NCBI GenBank assembly: GCA_963716925.1 | Contig: CAVQUX010000010.1 | Coordinates: forward strand, 1,240,001-1,304,000 | Length of the DNA stretch: 64,000 nt | Direction: 5' to 3' | Origin: DAISKN01 sp963716925 | Lineage (GTDB): Bacteria > Acidobacteriota > Vicinamibacteria > Marinacidobacterales > SMYC01 | Shown here: piece after piece, positions 49,501-57,334 of the stretch | Position numbering within the stretch: the first letter of the stretch is position 1 | How the letters are laid out: every line of letters begins with the position of its first letter | The notes under the pieces: model-generated | What the model saw: the letters and a program-made list of their open reading frames with translations, nothing else | What the model was told of the DNA's origin: nothing | Databases searched by the model: none | Program-made: the position numbers and the translations under genes

Positions 49501-50994
49501 CGTCTCGACGGGCCGGCGCCGAAGGGAGTGGGCGAGGATGAGCTTACCGTGTGGGGGAGCTTGGAGCGTCCGGAGGTCGCCACCATCGACAGGGAAGGCC
49601 GCAGGATCCGGCTCTGGTCGGTCGCAGGCGACGAGCCCAGACTCGAGCGCGAGCTCCGCGGCCTTTCGTCCGAGACGATCGAGAACGTAGTCCTCGATCC
49701 GCGTGGCCGATTCTTATCGGCGCGCGTCAAGAGCGATCGACTTCTTCACCGCCTGTGGGACCTGGAAGCTCCACCGGACACGGAGCCCGTCGTTCTGCGC
49801 GACCGGGACACCGAGGGCTGGATCATGGGGAGGGACTTCGACCCGGGCGGCCGATGGCTTGCCGTGGCCCACGCCAAATATGGAACCCTGTGGGCGCTTC
49901 ACGAAAGGAGGCCGCTCGTCCTCCGGGGCTTGAGCCCGCCCTACAACACGGGGTTGAACTTCACATCAGATGGACGATACTTGATCTCCGGATCGTATGG
50001 CGGCGAGGTCTGGCGCTTCGCGCTCGACCGGATGAACGGTTCCCGTGTGCGACTCTTCTACGAGAAGAACCACTGGCTTGGTTATTACCCTCCTTCTTTC
50101 GATCCGCGCGGCCGCTTAGTCGTGAGCGACGCCCAAGCTCGACGCCTGCTCCTCGTCCCGCTCGATGGCGCGGAAGCGCGTGTGATCGAGTTGTCCGGCG
50201 TTCCTGGACACGCGGTGCTGCGGCGGGACGGCCGCGTCGTAGCCGTAACCGTGGGCGAGTTTGGAGAATCATCATCCGTGCGAATTGTTGTGCGCGATTT
50301 GGAGACCGGCGATGAGCGAACGCTCACTGCTGACGCCGAGGGCGAGAGCTGCGAGGGCGTATTAGATGCCGATGTACTTCTTCTCCCCGATGGGAGGCTT
50401 CTCTGGATTGGCAACACCGGGCTTCGCGTATTCGATCTGACGGCTGGAACGAGCACGCGCCTGAGGCCGTGTTGGCCGGGCCCGGGGCGCCCGATTTTGG
50501 CTCTTGCCCCGGATGCACGCACCCTTCTCATCGCTGACGTCAGCGAAGACACTGCGTACCTGTCGTCGCTCGCCGTCTTCGACCTCGAGACGAGGGCGGA
50601 GCGAAGGGTAACCTCGCACGGAGATCACGTCACGGCGGCAACCCTCGACCCCACGGGCAGTTTCGTCGTGACCGGGAGCGGAGATGGCCTCGTCCGCGTC
50701 GGCCCCTTGAACGACGACGAAGAGCCTCACTTGCTCTACGGTCACACGGCTCGTGTCACCAGCGTCGCCGTCTCGCCCGATTCCCGGTGGATCGCCTCCG
50801 CCGCGGAAGACGGGACCATCCGGCTCTGGCCCATGCCTGAGGGCCGGCCGCTCCACACTCTCCCCTACGAAGAGCTGGTCGCGAAGCTTCGCTCGCTCAC
50901 CAACCTGCGTGTCGTCGCGGATGCCGGCTCGGCGACGGGCTACAAGGTCGAGCCAGGCCCGTTCCCCGGCTGGGCGAAATTCCCGGAGTGGTGA
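46582..50994 (+). CDS. Zn-ribbon Ser/Thr kinase - nSTAND - TM - WD40 protein, copy 4 (intact)
   Basis: The undamaged reference copy, 1470 residues. Cys5/Cys8 and Cys22/Cys25 form a zinc ribbon. Kinase about 50-310: glycine loop GRGGMG, Lys81 in VDVALKAV, HRDFKPEN near 171, DFG near 192, AYMSPEQSRG. nSTAND domain about 315-700: HPYPGLASFAQEDAEYFFGR, Walker A IGPSGAGKSSFLRAG near 346, Walker B LVIVDQFEELF near 426. Membrane helix about 733-752 (LAITVSLLTAFGVAAVTLGL). WD40 propeller from about 830 to 1430, ending with RLWPMPEGRPLHTLPYEELV and GPFPGWAKFPEW. I infer that the propeller senses a ligand and the STAND switch drives kinase output; no substrate is known. The Phd-ParE pair starts 76 bp downstream. 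Confidence 0.92.
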   Translation: MTGVCPDCGTPLPKDAALMGLCPQCLLSMALEDEESPTLHGSSPGGILGERYQIREVLGRGGMGEVYRAFDLKLRVDVALKAVRPELSSSEKARELLRQEVRSAREVLSPNVCRIFDLVVEEGRELVSMEYIDGTTLAETLRERRPLELQAARETAAQFLSGLEAIHEAGLVHRDFKPENVMLTRAGRVVVMDFGLAKARTERGSRTIAGTPAYMSPEQSRGEPVDARADVFSAGVVLAEMLWADARPALWDAVRESPPRVPEGPWAPVLRQALAADRESRHPTARALARALDEVTHRLPGFEDRHPYPGLASFAQEDAEYFFGREMEVEAVWKKLKRPSLLALIGPSGAGKSSFLRAGLLPTLPAGWRVVLTTPGHRPFSALAETLLPSFAGDMQAIQSFLRFDEPETAISLFSAWRQKSEHALVIVDQFEELFTLNPPEVQEAFATLLGRLVLEADVHVLLALRDDFLFHCQKHDALSPVFSELTPLGTLSPSALRRALVQPALACGYRFEDDALVEEMVSEVSHERGVLPLLAFAASRLWEKRDRDRGLITREAYQEIGGVGGALARHAEETLEKIGTERTPLVRELFRNLVTAQGTRASREVDELLSIFPTEGERKAAAEVLRELVAARLLTSYETSVEIIHESLLSAWPRLVHWRNQDEGGALLRDQLRQAAHIWEERRRADDLLWTGSSFREFELWKERYPGSLTTLEEDFAKAMTARATRARRRRRLAITVSLLTAFGVAAVTLGLWRQSETARRAAEEEARNREAAQLLSLGRLRLEDHPSAALAYALASLERADNDAARRFAVEALWKGPTEFIFGTEGAAPTARFSRDGRFLAFGSVGTARLLKSEGGPSQAVGEETLPIVKFSGDSGLLLVRAQRKGPLHLFSLPDPFEVRSLPLEEVDSWFPEGDRVLTFGRTVQSWPLSGDKPLFLGAWDDEDVTDFDVIADGSKIAAASGGRLRLLRHDRLDGPAPKGVGEDELTVWGSLERPEVATIDREGRRIRLWSVAGDEPRLERELRGLSSETIENVVLDPRGRFLSARVKSDRLLHRLWDLEAPPDTEPVVLRDRDTEGWIMGRDFDPGGRWLAVAHAKYGTLWALHERRPLVLRGLSPPYNTGLNFTSDGRYLISGSYGGEVWRFALDRMNGSRVRLFYEKNHWLGYYPPSFDPRGRLVVSDAQARRLLLVPLDGAEARVIELSGVPGHAVLRRDGRVVAVTVGEFGESSSVRIVVRDLETGDERTLTADAEGESCEGVLDADVLLLPDGRLLWIGNTGLRVFDLTAGTSTRLRPCWPGPGRPILALAPDARTLLIADVSEDTAYLSSLAVFDLETRAERRVTSHGDHVTAATLDPTGSFVVTGSGDGLVRVGPLNDDEEPHLLYGHTARVTSVAVSPDSRWIASAAEDGTIRLWPMPEGRPLHTLPYEELVAKLRSLTNLRVVADAGSATGYKVEPGPFPGWAKFPEW

Positions 50995-51017
50995 GGTGCC
51001 CAAGGCTCTCTGGTCCT

Positions 51018-51046
51018 TTGAGTGGTCTGTCAATCGGTGCTATTCT
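51018..51046 (+). promoter_or_regulatory. Sigma-70-like promoter of the Phd-ParE module
   Basis: -35 TTGAGT (51018-51023) and -10 TATTCT (51041-51046), 17 bp apart. A ribosome site AGGAG at 51057-51061 precedes the ATG at 51071, so this cassette has a normal leader. Confidence 0.55.
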
Positions 51047-51070
51047 AGGACCTGTTAGGAGTACTTCAGA

Positions 51071-51340
51071 ATGGCGACCAAGTTCTCTGAAGATGTCATT
51101 CCGCTGACGGATTTGAAGACCAATCCCGGGCGGGTGGTAAGACAGGTCGCGGAGACCGCGCGTCCCGCCCTCCTGACGAGCCGCGGACGCGGTGTGGCTG
51201 TAGTCCAGTCTTTGAGCGAATACGAGCGCGCGGCGGAAGAGAGGCGATTCATGCGTGCCGTGATTCAGGGGCTCGCGGACCTCGAAGCGGGCAGGGAGTT
51301 CGACCTCTCCGAAGTGAAGAAACGGCTTCGAATCCGCTGA
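51071..51340 (+). CDS. Phd/YefM-type antitoxin
   Basis: Protein of 89 residues. The Phd fold is seen in FSEDVIPLTDLKTNPGRVVR and ARPALLTSRGRGVAVVQSLS, with a helical toxin-binding tail from EYERAAEERRFMRAV onward. It binds its own promoter and neutralises the RelE/ParE toxin starting 7 bp downstream of its stop. Confidence 0.92.
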   Translation: MATKFSEDVIPLTDLKTNPGRVVRQVAETARPALLTSRGRGVAVVQSLSEYERAAEERRFMRAVIQGLADLEAGREFDLSEVKKRLRIR

Positions 51341-51347
51341 CGACTAC

Positions 51348-51647
51348 GTGGCCGTCAAAGTCACGCTCGCGGAGTCCGCGGTTCGCGACCTCGAAGAGAT
51401 TGTCTCGTACTATCAAGAACAGGGCGTCCCAGAAGTCGGGAGTCGCCTGGTGGCGGAAATCCTCGCGCGCGTCGAGAGTCTTCGCCAACATCCGGATTCC
51501 GGTCGAATCGTCCCGGAGTTCGAATCGCCCAATTTGAGAGAGCTTATCCAAGTGCCCTTTCGCATCGTGTATCGACGGGAGCAGCGGCGGGTGCGCGTCG
51601 TTCGCGTGTGGAGGAGCGAACGACTGCTGAAGCTTCCCCGGGAGTGA
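51348..51647 (+). CDS. RelE/ParE-family toxin
   Basis: Protein of 99 residues from GTG at 51348. Typical ParE/RelE pattern: VKVTLAESAVRDLEEIVSYY, ILARVESLRQHPDSGRIVPE and LIQVPFRIVYRREQRRVRVV. It either cuts ribosome-bound mRNA or blocks gyrase; the family cannot be narrowed further here. It closes the last kinase-TA unit and is convergent with the aminotransferase gene, with only 2 bp between stops. Confidence 0.92.
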   Translation: MAVKVTLAESAVRDLEEIVSYYQEQGVPEVGSRLVAEILARVESLRQHPDSGRIVPEFESPNLRELIQVPFRIVYRREQRRVRVVRVWRSERLLKLPRE

Positions 51648-51649
51648 GG

Positions 51650-52820
51650 TTAGAGACGTCCAACCCGCAGAATGCGTCGAATGCCCTCGTCGAAGACGTC
51701 CTCGGGAGTGAGGAGGCTCAGCACCACGTACGCTTCGACGTCGAAGCCGAAGAAGCTCCCGGGGTGAACGTAGACCGATTCTTGCTCCAGCAGGGATAGC
51801 GCCCATTCCTCGGAAGAGCGCACCGCGGGAAGCCGCAGGGGCACGTACCAGCCCCCCTCCGGAATCGCGAGGGTCACCTCGGGAGCTGCGGACACCTCTC
51901 GTTTCAGCGCATCGAGGTTCCGCATCGTCCGCTCGGAGATGACTCTCCGGATTCCGGGAGCGAGCCGGAGAAGCTCGGGAGCCGCGACCTGGACCGGAGC
52001 TCCCACCGAAAGATACGAATCCGCGATGTGCTCCAGGCGGAGCGCGGCCTCCTTCCGGTTCTCCCGATCGCCGGCAAGGACGATCCATCCGAGCTTCATC
52101 TGCGGGAGGCCCGCGAGCTTCGAAAGACCGCTGAGGACGAAGACGAGCCCGCGCGTCGAAGAGGCGAAGCTTTCGGCGGCCGCGGTCCGCGACAGCGGAA
52201 AATCGAGGAACACCTCGTCAACGATGAGCGGGAGCCCGAGGTCGAGAAGGCGCTCGCGGTCTTCGCGCGAAACGTAGGATCCCGTCGGGTTGTTGGGATG
52301 GACGGCGACGACGGCGCGGGCTCCTCTCCGAGACCAGGGCCTCGAGAGCGCCGAAGTCCACGTGCCAGGCTCCGTCGAACCGCAGGGGATAGGAAACGGG
52401 CCTCACCCCCTCGAGGGAGGCGAGGAAATCGAACAACGGATAGCTCGGGCGGGGCACGAGGACCTCGTCTTCGGCGTCGCACAGCAGCTTGAAGAGATAC
52501 CCGTAGGCCTCGCTCGTGCTCGAGGTGAGGAAGATATCGTCGAGGAGAACCTCGGCGCCGCGCTCGCGGTAGTAGCGCGATACCGTCTCCCTCGCCGCTT
52601 TCCCTCCCCGAGGGTCGGGAACGTACCGAAGGAGAGCGTCGTCGTCGAAGCTCCGTCGAATCTCGGAGGCGGGATAGGGGAGCCCGGCTCTCGTGGGATT
52701 CGATTCGGTGAGGTCCAGGATGGGGATCCCCTGGGCTCGTTTTCGCGCGAGGGCCCGAGCCAGGTCGTTCTCCGCCAGATCCCAGTGGATACGCTTCGAG
52801 AACTTGGGCTTCATCGGCAT
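51650..52820 (-). CDS. PLP-dependent class I/II aminotransferase (one frameshift)
   Basis: About 389 residues from ATG at 52820 (MPMKPKFSKRIHWDLAENDL). An extra T at 52322 on the plus strand breaks the frame; correction gives SERARAVVAVHPNNPTGSYV and LPLIVDEVFLDFPLSRT. The PLP lysine lies in VLSGLSKLAGLPQMKLGWIV, and the substrate-binding start is ILDLTESNPTRAGLPYP. The fold-type I family includes aspartate- and methionine-type aminotransferases; the substrate is unknown. It is divergent from the cold-shock gene. Confidence 0.85.
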
Positions 52821-52868
52821 CTTGACGCGGTTCGCGCGTGAATACCATAATGCGGACAGGATTCCCAC

Positions 52869-53069
52869 ATGGCACAAGGCACCGTGAAATGGTTCGATGA
52901 CAGCGAAGGGTTCGGGTTCATTCAGAGAGACGATGGTCCCGATGTCTACGTGGATGGCACGGCCCTGCTGGGCACGGGCGTGAGCACCTTGACCGAGGGG
53001 CAACCGGTTACCTTCGACGTCACCTCCGGTCCGCGCGGTCCGCGGGCGCGAAACGTGCGCCCCCTCTGA
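52869..53069 (+). CDS. Cold-shock (CSD) family protein
   Basis: Protein of 66 residues, one cold-shock domain. RNP1 is EGFGFIQRDDG; RNP2 reads DVYVDGTAL in place of the usual DVFVHxSAI, so two of the typical nucleic-acid-stacking positions differ. The start MAQGTVKWFDDSEGFGF is standard. It binds single-stranded RNA or DNA and probably acts as an RNA chaperone. Confidence 0.93.
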   Translation: MAQGTVKWFDDSEGFGFIQRDDGPDVYVDGTALLGTGVSTLTEGQPVTFDVTSGPRGPRARNVRPL

Positions 53070-53141
53070 TCCCGAGCCTCCAGAACGTTCACCCACCCCG
53101 CTTCGTTAGGAAAAACCGACGATTGGGGCTAAAATATACAA

Positions 53142-53342
53142 ATGAAGACATCGGTTTCTCAGCGAGTCCACCACGATAAATATGGTCTCGGCGTGGTTTC
53201 AGCGACCGACTCCGAGTACACCGTCATCGAATTCGACGAGCATGGAAAGAAGAAATTCGTGACCCGGCTCGTGTCTCTGCAGGTGAGTGAGGAACCGCCG
53301 CCGCGCAAGCGCCGTTCGAGGGCCAAAGCCAAGACTGTCTAG
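53142..53342 (+). CDS. Small Tudor-like (DUF3553-type) protein
   Basis: Protein of 66 residues. QRVHHDKYGLGVVSATDSEY followed by TVIEFDEHGKKKFVTRLVSL resembles the small beta-barrel at the end of UvrD/PcrA helicases (DUF3553 type), which binds RNA polymerase or nucleic acid. A basic tail (PPRKRRSRAKAKTV) supports nucleic-acid contact. It stands alone between the cold-shock gene and the convergent NYN gene (3 bp between stops). Confidence 0.7.
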   Translation: MKTSVSQRVHHDKYGLGVVSATDSEYTVIEFDEHGKKKFVTRLVSLQVSEEPPPRKRRSRAKAKTV

Positions 53343-53345
53343 CAC

Positions 53346-54125
53346 CTAGCGCGGGCGGCCCCCCGCGTTGCGCTCGAGCTCGGTAATGATGTAGGAGCCG
53401 CTCTTCTCGTCCTTCGCGATCTTGAAGAGACCCATCGCGGATCCATCCTCGACGAGCTCGCTGAAGCTCGAGTAGCCGTAGGCGCCCTCGTTGAACGAAG
53501 GCTGCTTTCGCTTGATGGTCTGCTTGATCATCGAGCTCCAGAGCACTTCCTTGTCCTCGCGCCGCAGAGCTTCCATGGCATCGAGCACCATCTCGAATGC
53601 CTTGTGCTTCTTCTTCGGAAGGTTCGAAAGCTTGCTGGCGGCCTTGGACGAGCTCGGCTGGTTGACGAGGTCGTCATAGAAGATGAACTCGTCGCAGTTC
53701 GACGAGAGAAGCTCCGAGGTCGAGGAGCGGACGCCTACGCCGATGACGGTCTTGTTGTTCTCCTTCAGCTTCGAGACCAGGGGGGCGAAGTCGCTGTCGC
53801 CCGAGGCGAGGACGAAGTGGTTGATGTGCTCCTTGGAGTTGCACAGGTCCATCGCGTCCACGACCATCTTGATGTCGGCGCTGTTCTTTCCGCTGTAGCT
53901 GCGCTGGGGGATGTCGATGAGCTCGATCCCCGCCTCGTGCAGCGGCTGCTTGAACTTCTTGTAAGCGGTCCAGTCGGCGTAAGCCTTCTTGACCACAATC
54001 TTCCCCTTTTCCACCAGCCGTTCCAGGACCCGTTGGATCTCGAAGTCCTCGAGCTTCGCCTGGGTGGCGCCGAGGGCGATGTTCTCGAAGTCGATGAAGA
54101 GAGCGAGCCTGGGCTCATCCGCCAT
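53346..54125 (-). CDS. NYN-domain (LabA-like) nuclease with OST-HTH/LOTUS domain
   Basis: Protein of 259 residues. The NYN (PIN-like) part shows acidic residues in LALFIDFENIALG, NSADIKMVVDAMDL and LASGDSDFAPLVSKLKENN. The C-terminal part (AFEMVLDAMEALRREDKEVL, SFNEGAYGYSSFSELVEDG) is an OST-HTH/LOTUS domain that binds RNA. Such proteins are predicted RNases. It is the last gene of a minus-strand run with hemH (13-bp gap). Confidence 0.92.
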   Translation of the reverse strand: MADEPRLALFIDFENIALGATQAKLEDFEIQRVLERLVEKGKIVVKKAYADWTAYKKFKQPLHEAGIELIDIPQRSYSGKNSADIKMVVDAMDLCNSKEHINHFVLASGDSDFAPLVSKLKENNKTVIGVGVRSSTSELLSSNCDEFIFYDDLVNQPSSSKAASKLSNLPKKKHKAFEMVLDAMEALRREDKEVLWSSMIKQTIKRKQPSFNEGAYGYSSFSELVEDGSAMGLFKIAKDEKSGSYIITELERNAGGRPR

Positions 54126-54138
54126 GGCGGCTACTGTA

Positions 54139-55107
54139 TCACGCTCGCACGCGGGGGCAGCAGTCCGGCGCGCACGAAGGGGGTGGCGCCGTGAGGCTCT
54201 CCTGAACGAGCTCTCGCACCATGCGCACGAACCGCGGGTGGCTCGAGACCGTCTTCATCCGAAAGAGCCCGATGCCGAGCTCCTCCGCGAGCTGTTTCGC
54301 CTCCGTGTCCAGATCGTACAGGACCTCCAGGTGCTCGGAGACGAAGCCAACGGGCGCGACCACGACGTCCCGGACGCCTTCTCGCGCGAGGTCTCTGAGA
54401 ACATCGAGAACGTCCGGCTCGAGCCAGGGCTGTGACGGCGGCCCGCTGCGGCTCTGGTAGGCGATGCTCCTCCGGTTGGGAAGGTCGGAAGCCACGAGGG
54501 ATTGAACCCGTTCGAGCTGGCGTGCGTAGTCGCATCCCGTCGCCATGTCCAGGGGGATGCTGTGAGCGCTGAAGAGCAGGTGCGCCGACGCGCGCCGCTC
54601 GGAAGGAATCTCGCTCAGCGTCTCCTTCAGGCGCGCACGGTTCGCCTCGATGAAGCCGGGATGGTCGAAGAACGGGCGAATCTTGTGGATGACCGGGGCG
54701 TCGTTCCCGGCGGCGGCCCGGGCGCCTTCGATGTCCTCGAGATACTGCCGGCAGCTCGAGTACGAGCTGTAGGCGGAAGTGGCGAAAGCCAGCGCGCGCC
54801 GGACTCCCGCGGCAGCCATCCGCTTCACGGTGTCTTCCAGGAGCGGGTGCCAGTTCCGATTGCCCCAGTACAGGGGGAGCGTGATCGAAGCTCCGGCGAG
54901 CTCCGCCTCGAGGGCTTCCAGCAGGCGGCGGTTCTCGCCGTTCAGCGGGCTCACTCCATCGAAAAGGTAATAGTGCTCGGCGACGCCGCGGAGTCTCTCG
55001 TCGGGGACGTTCCTGCCGCGCACGACGTTTCGAAGGAACGGCAGGACGTCGTCTCTTCCCTCGGGTCCTCCGAAGGAGACCAGGAGGAGCGCGTCGTACT
55101 GAGCCAT
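54139..55107 (-). CDS. hemH: Ferrochelatase
   Basis: Enzyme of 322 residues that inserts iron into a porphyrin at the end of heme synthesis. Key segments are LLVSFGGPEGRDDVLPFLRN, the metal-site His in LLFSAHSIPLDMATGCDYA and PVGFVSEHLEVLYDLD. ATG at 55107 gives the normal N-terminus; the TTG at 55113 is in frame but less likely. The C-terminus ends with CAPDCCPRVRA, a cysteine cluster that could hold an iron-sulfur centre. Whether the substrate is protoporphyrin or coproporphyrin cannot be read. Confidence 0.95.
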   Translation of the reverse strand: MAQYDALLLVSFGGPEGRDDVLPFLRNVVRGRNVPDERLRGVAEHYYLFDGVSPLNGENRRLLEALEAELAGASITLPLYWGNRNWHPLLEDTVKRMAAAGVRRALAFATSAYSSYSSCRQYLEDIEGARAAAGNDAPVIHKIRPFFDHPGFIEANRARLKETLSEIPSERRASAHLLFSAHSIPLDMATGCDYARQLERVQSLVASDLPNRRSIAYQSRSGPPSQPWLEPDVLDVLRDLAREGVRDVVVAPVGFVSEHLEVLYDLDTEAKQLAEELGIGLFRMKTVSSHPRFVRMVRELVQESLTAPPPSCAPDCCPRVRA

Positions 55108-55120
55108 GGGCAAGATTAGC

Positions 55121-55969
55121 TCAACCGAGGATCAGGAAGACGCCACCGACCATGACCGCGACCGATATCCACTCCCGAGGTCCCACCTTCTCACGGAACA
55201 CCGCGCGGCCCAGGACCACGGCCATGAGCGATCCGACCGCCCGCTTGAAAGCTTCGACCAACGACACGAGGACGACGCGGATGGCGAGGAGCTGGAAGGT
55301 GAGCGCGACGGTGATGCAAACCATCGCCACCACCAGAGGCCCCGCCTCGCCCCGGACCGAACGGAGGGCCGAAAGGCGCCGCTGCCACACGAGTGCCGCG
55401 AGCGCTCCGATTCCTACTCCGAAGGACATGGCGGTGGCGTGGAAGTAGACGCTCGCGTGCTCCAGCGCGAGCTTGTCGAGCGGGCCGGAGACGGCCCACA
55501 TCAACGCTACCGCGGCCATGAGGAGCGCGCCCTTCTCCCGCCGGAGACCGCGAACGGTGCCTCCGAGCGAGCCGCCCGAGTTCAGCGCCATCGCGCCGAC
55601 GACGACGAGGAGGATGCCCGCGGCTTGCCTCGGCTCGGGAAACTCGCCCAGGAGGGGGACGGCGGTCAATGCGGTGAACACCGGAGTGAGCGAAAGGAGC
55701 GGGATCGTCCGGCTCAGCGGCGAGAGCTTGACGGAATGAACGAATCCGAGGCTCCCGAGAAAGTTCAGCGTGAGTGCGCCGAGTCCCGGGAGGAAATAAC
55801 CAGGAGAGGGAGCTTCGAGGCCATGGAAGGCGAGGAGGCCGAAGAGAAAAGGGACGGCCCCGAGCGACATGAAGAACACGAGCGCGAGCGCGTCGATGCG
55901 GCCCGCGAGGAGCTTCCGGACGAGGTCGAGTCCGGCGAACGCCAGCGCGGACGCGATCATGTAGATCAC
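55121..55969 (-). CDS. EamA/DMT-family transporter
   Basis: Protein of 282 residues with about ten membrane helices in two EamA halves, for example ALALVFFMSLGAVPFLFGLL, AAGILLVVVGAMALNS, ALLMAAVALMWAVSGPLD and WISVAVMVGGVFLILG. It exports or imports small metabolites; the substrate is unknown. It lies between E2 (15 bp upstream) and hemH (13 bp downstream) and is probably co-transcribed. Confidence 0.9.
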   Translation of the reverse strand: MIYMIASALAFAGLDLVRKLLAGRIDALALVFFMSLGAVPFLFGLLAFHGLEAPSPGYFLPGLGALTLNFLGSLGFVHSVKLSPLSRTIPLLSLTPVFTALTAVPLLGEFPEPRQAAGILLVVVGAMALNSGGSLGGTVRGLRREKGALLMAAVALMWAVSGPLDKLALEHASVYFHATAMSFGVGIGALAALVWQRRLSALRSVRGEAGPLVVAMVCITVALTFQLLAIRVVLVSLVEAFKRAVGSLMAVVLGRAVFREKVGPREWISVAVMVGGVFLILG

Positions 55970-55984
55970 CGGTGTCGCGATGCG

Positions 55985-57328
55985 CTAGCTCTCGAAATCC
56001 TCGAGGTGTCTCCGAATCCTCTCCAGGAACTGAAAGCCCGTGGCGCCGTCGATGATGCGGTGGTCGAAGGTGAGAGCGAGGACCATGATCGGCCGGATGG
56101 CGATGGCGTCGTCCACCACCACAGGTTTCTTCGTCACCGCGCCCAGTCCCAGGATGGCTACCTGCGGCTGAGCGATCATCGGTGTGCCGGTGAGACCGCC
56201 GAACATGCCGGGATTGGTGACGGTGAAGGTCGCGCCGCGCACGTCCGCGGGGGTGAGCCGCCGGTTGCGCGCGGCGTCCGCGAGTCGGTGGATCGCGCGC
56301 GCGAGCCCGACGAAGTTCATCTCGTCGGCGTTCGCGACCACGGGGACGATGAGGCCTTCCTCCAGCGCAACCGCGACGCCCAGGTGTATGTGCTTCTTGA
56401 GCGCGATCCGATCTCCCACCACCGAGGAGTTGAAGATCGGGAACTCCTTGAGCGCTTTCACCGTGGCTTCGGCGACGAAGGGGAGAAACGTGAGCGGAAC
56501 TCCCTCCGTCTCCTCGAAGCGGGTGCGGTGCTCCTCCCGGTAGCGGACGATGCGGTGCATGTCGCACTCGCTGAACGAGGTGACCTGGGCCGAGATCTGC
56601 TGGCTCCAGACCATGTGCTCGGCGATCTGTTTCCTCATCGGGCTCATGGAGACGAGCTTGTCGCCGGGCTCCGGCTTGTAGAGGTAGTGGGCGGGCGGTC
56701 CCTCCGGAGTGCTGCGAACCGGCGCCGGCGATGCCCCGGCGGAGATTGCCGTCGTCGGCGCCGCTCCTCTCACCGGGCGCTCCCTGAGATATCGCTCGAC
56801 GTCCCGTCTGCTGATTCGGCCCCCGCGACCCGAGCCGGGAATAGCCATCAGCTCCTGGGTGTCGAGCCCGGATTCGGCGGCGAGCGCGAGCACTGCGGGC
56901 GAGAGCTGCCGCCGGTTTTGACCCGAGGTCGTCCCCGCGGGCGCGGCCGGCGCCTGAGTTGGCGCAGCCGGCTCCGACGCCCCTCGCCGCCGGAAAGTCG
57001 TCGGTTCATGGGCCGAGCGGAAGTGACCGCCTCCTGCGGCCGGAGCCGCGGCCGAATCCGTCGGCGCCGCAGGGGTGGTTGCCGCGGCCGCTCCCTCTCC
57101 GATCTCCGCGACCGTCGTTCCCACGGTTACCGTCACGCCCTCGTTCACCAGGATCTTCTCCAGGATTCCCGACGCCGGCGAGGGCACTTCGGTGTCCACT
57201 TTGTCCGTGGTGATCTCGAAGAGCGGCTCGTCGCGCTCGATTCTCTCGCCCGGTTTCTTGAGCCACTTTGTGATGGTGCCCTCGGACAGGCTCTCCCCCA
57301 TCTGCGGCATGACGACGGCTGTGGGCAT
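55985..57328 (-). CDS. 2-oxoacid dehydrogenase E2 (dihydrolipoyl acyltransferase)
   Basis: Protein of 447 residues. One lipoyl domain with the modified Lys in FEITTDKVDTEVPSPASG, an Ala/Pro-rich linker, an E1/E3-binding domain (LSPAVLALAAESGLDTQELM, GRISRRDVERYL) and the catalytic acyltransferase domain with HRIIDGATG. It moves acyl groups from E1 to CoA in the pyruvate or branched-chain oxoacid complex. It is 6 bp downstream of the E1-beta gene. No E1-alpha or E3 gene is in the window. Confidence 0.93.
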   Translation of the reverse strand: MPTAVVMPQMGESLSEGTITKWLKKPGERIERDEPLFEITTDKVDTEVPSPASGILEKILVNEGVTVTVGTTVAEIGEGAAAATTPAAPTDSAAAPAAGGGHFRSAHEPTTFRRRGASEPAAPTQAPAAPAGTTSGQNRRQLSPAVLALAAESGLDTQELMAIPGSGRGGRISRRDVERYLRERPVRGAAPTTAISAGASPAPVRSTPEGPPAHYLYKPEPGDKLVSMSPMRKQIAEHMVWSQQISAQVTSFSECDMHRIVRYREEHRTRFEETEGVPLTFLPFVAEATVKALKEFPIFNSSVVGDRIALKKHIHLGVAVALEEGLIVPVVANADEMNFVGLARAIHRLADAARNRRLTPADVRGATFTVTNPGMFGGLTGTPMIAQPQVAILGLGAVTKKPVVVDDAIAIRPIMVLALTFDHRIIDGATGFQFLERIRRHLEDFES

Positions 57329-57334
57329 GGTCTC

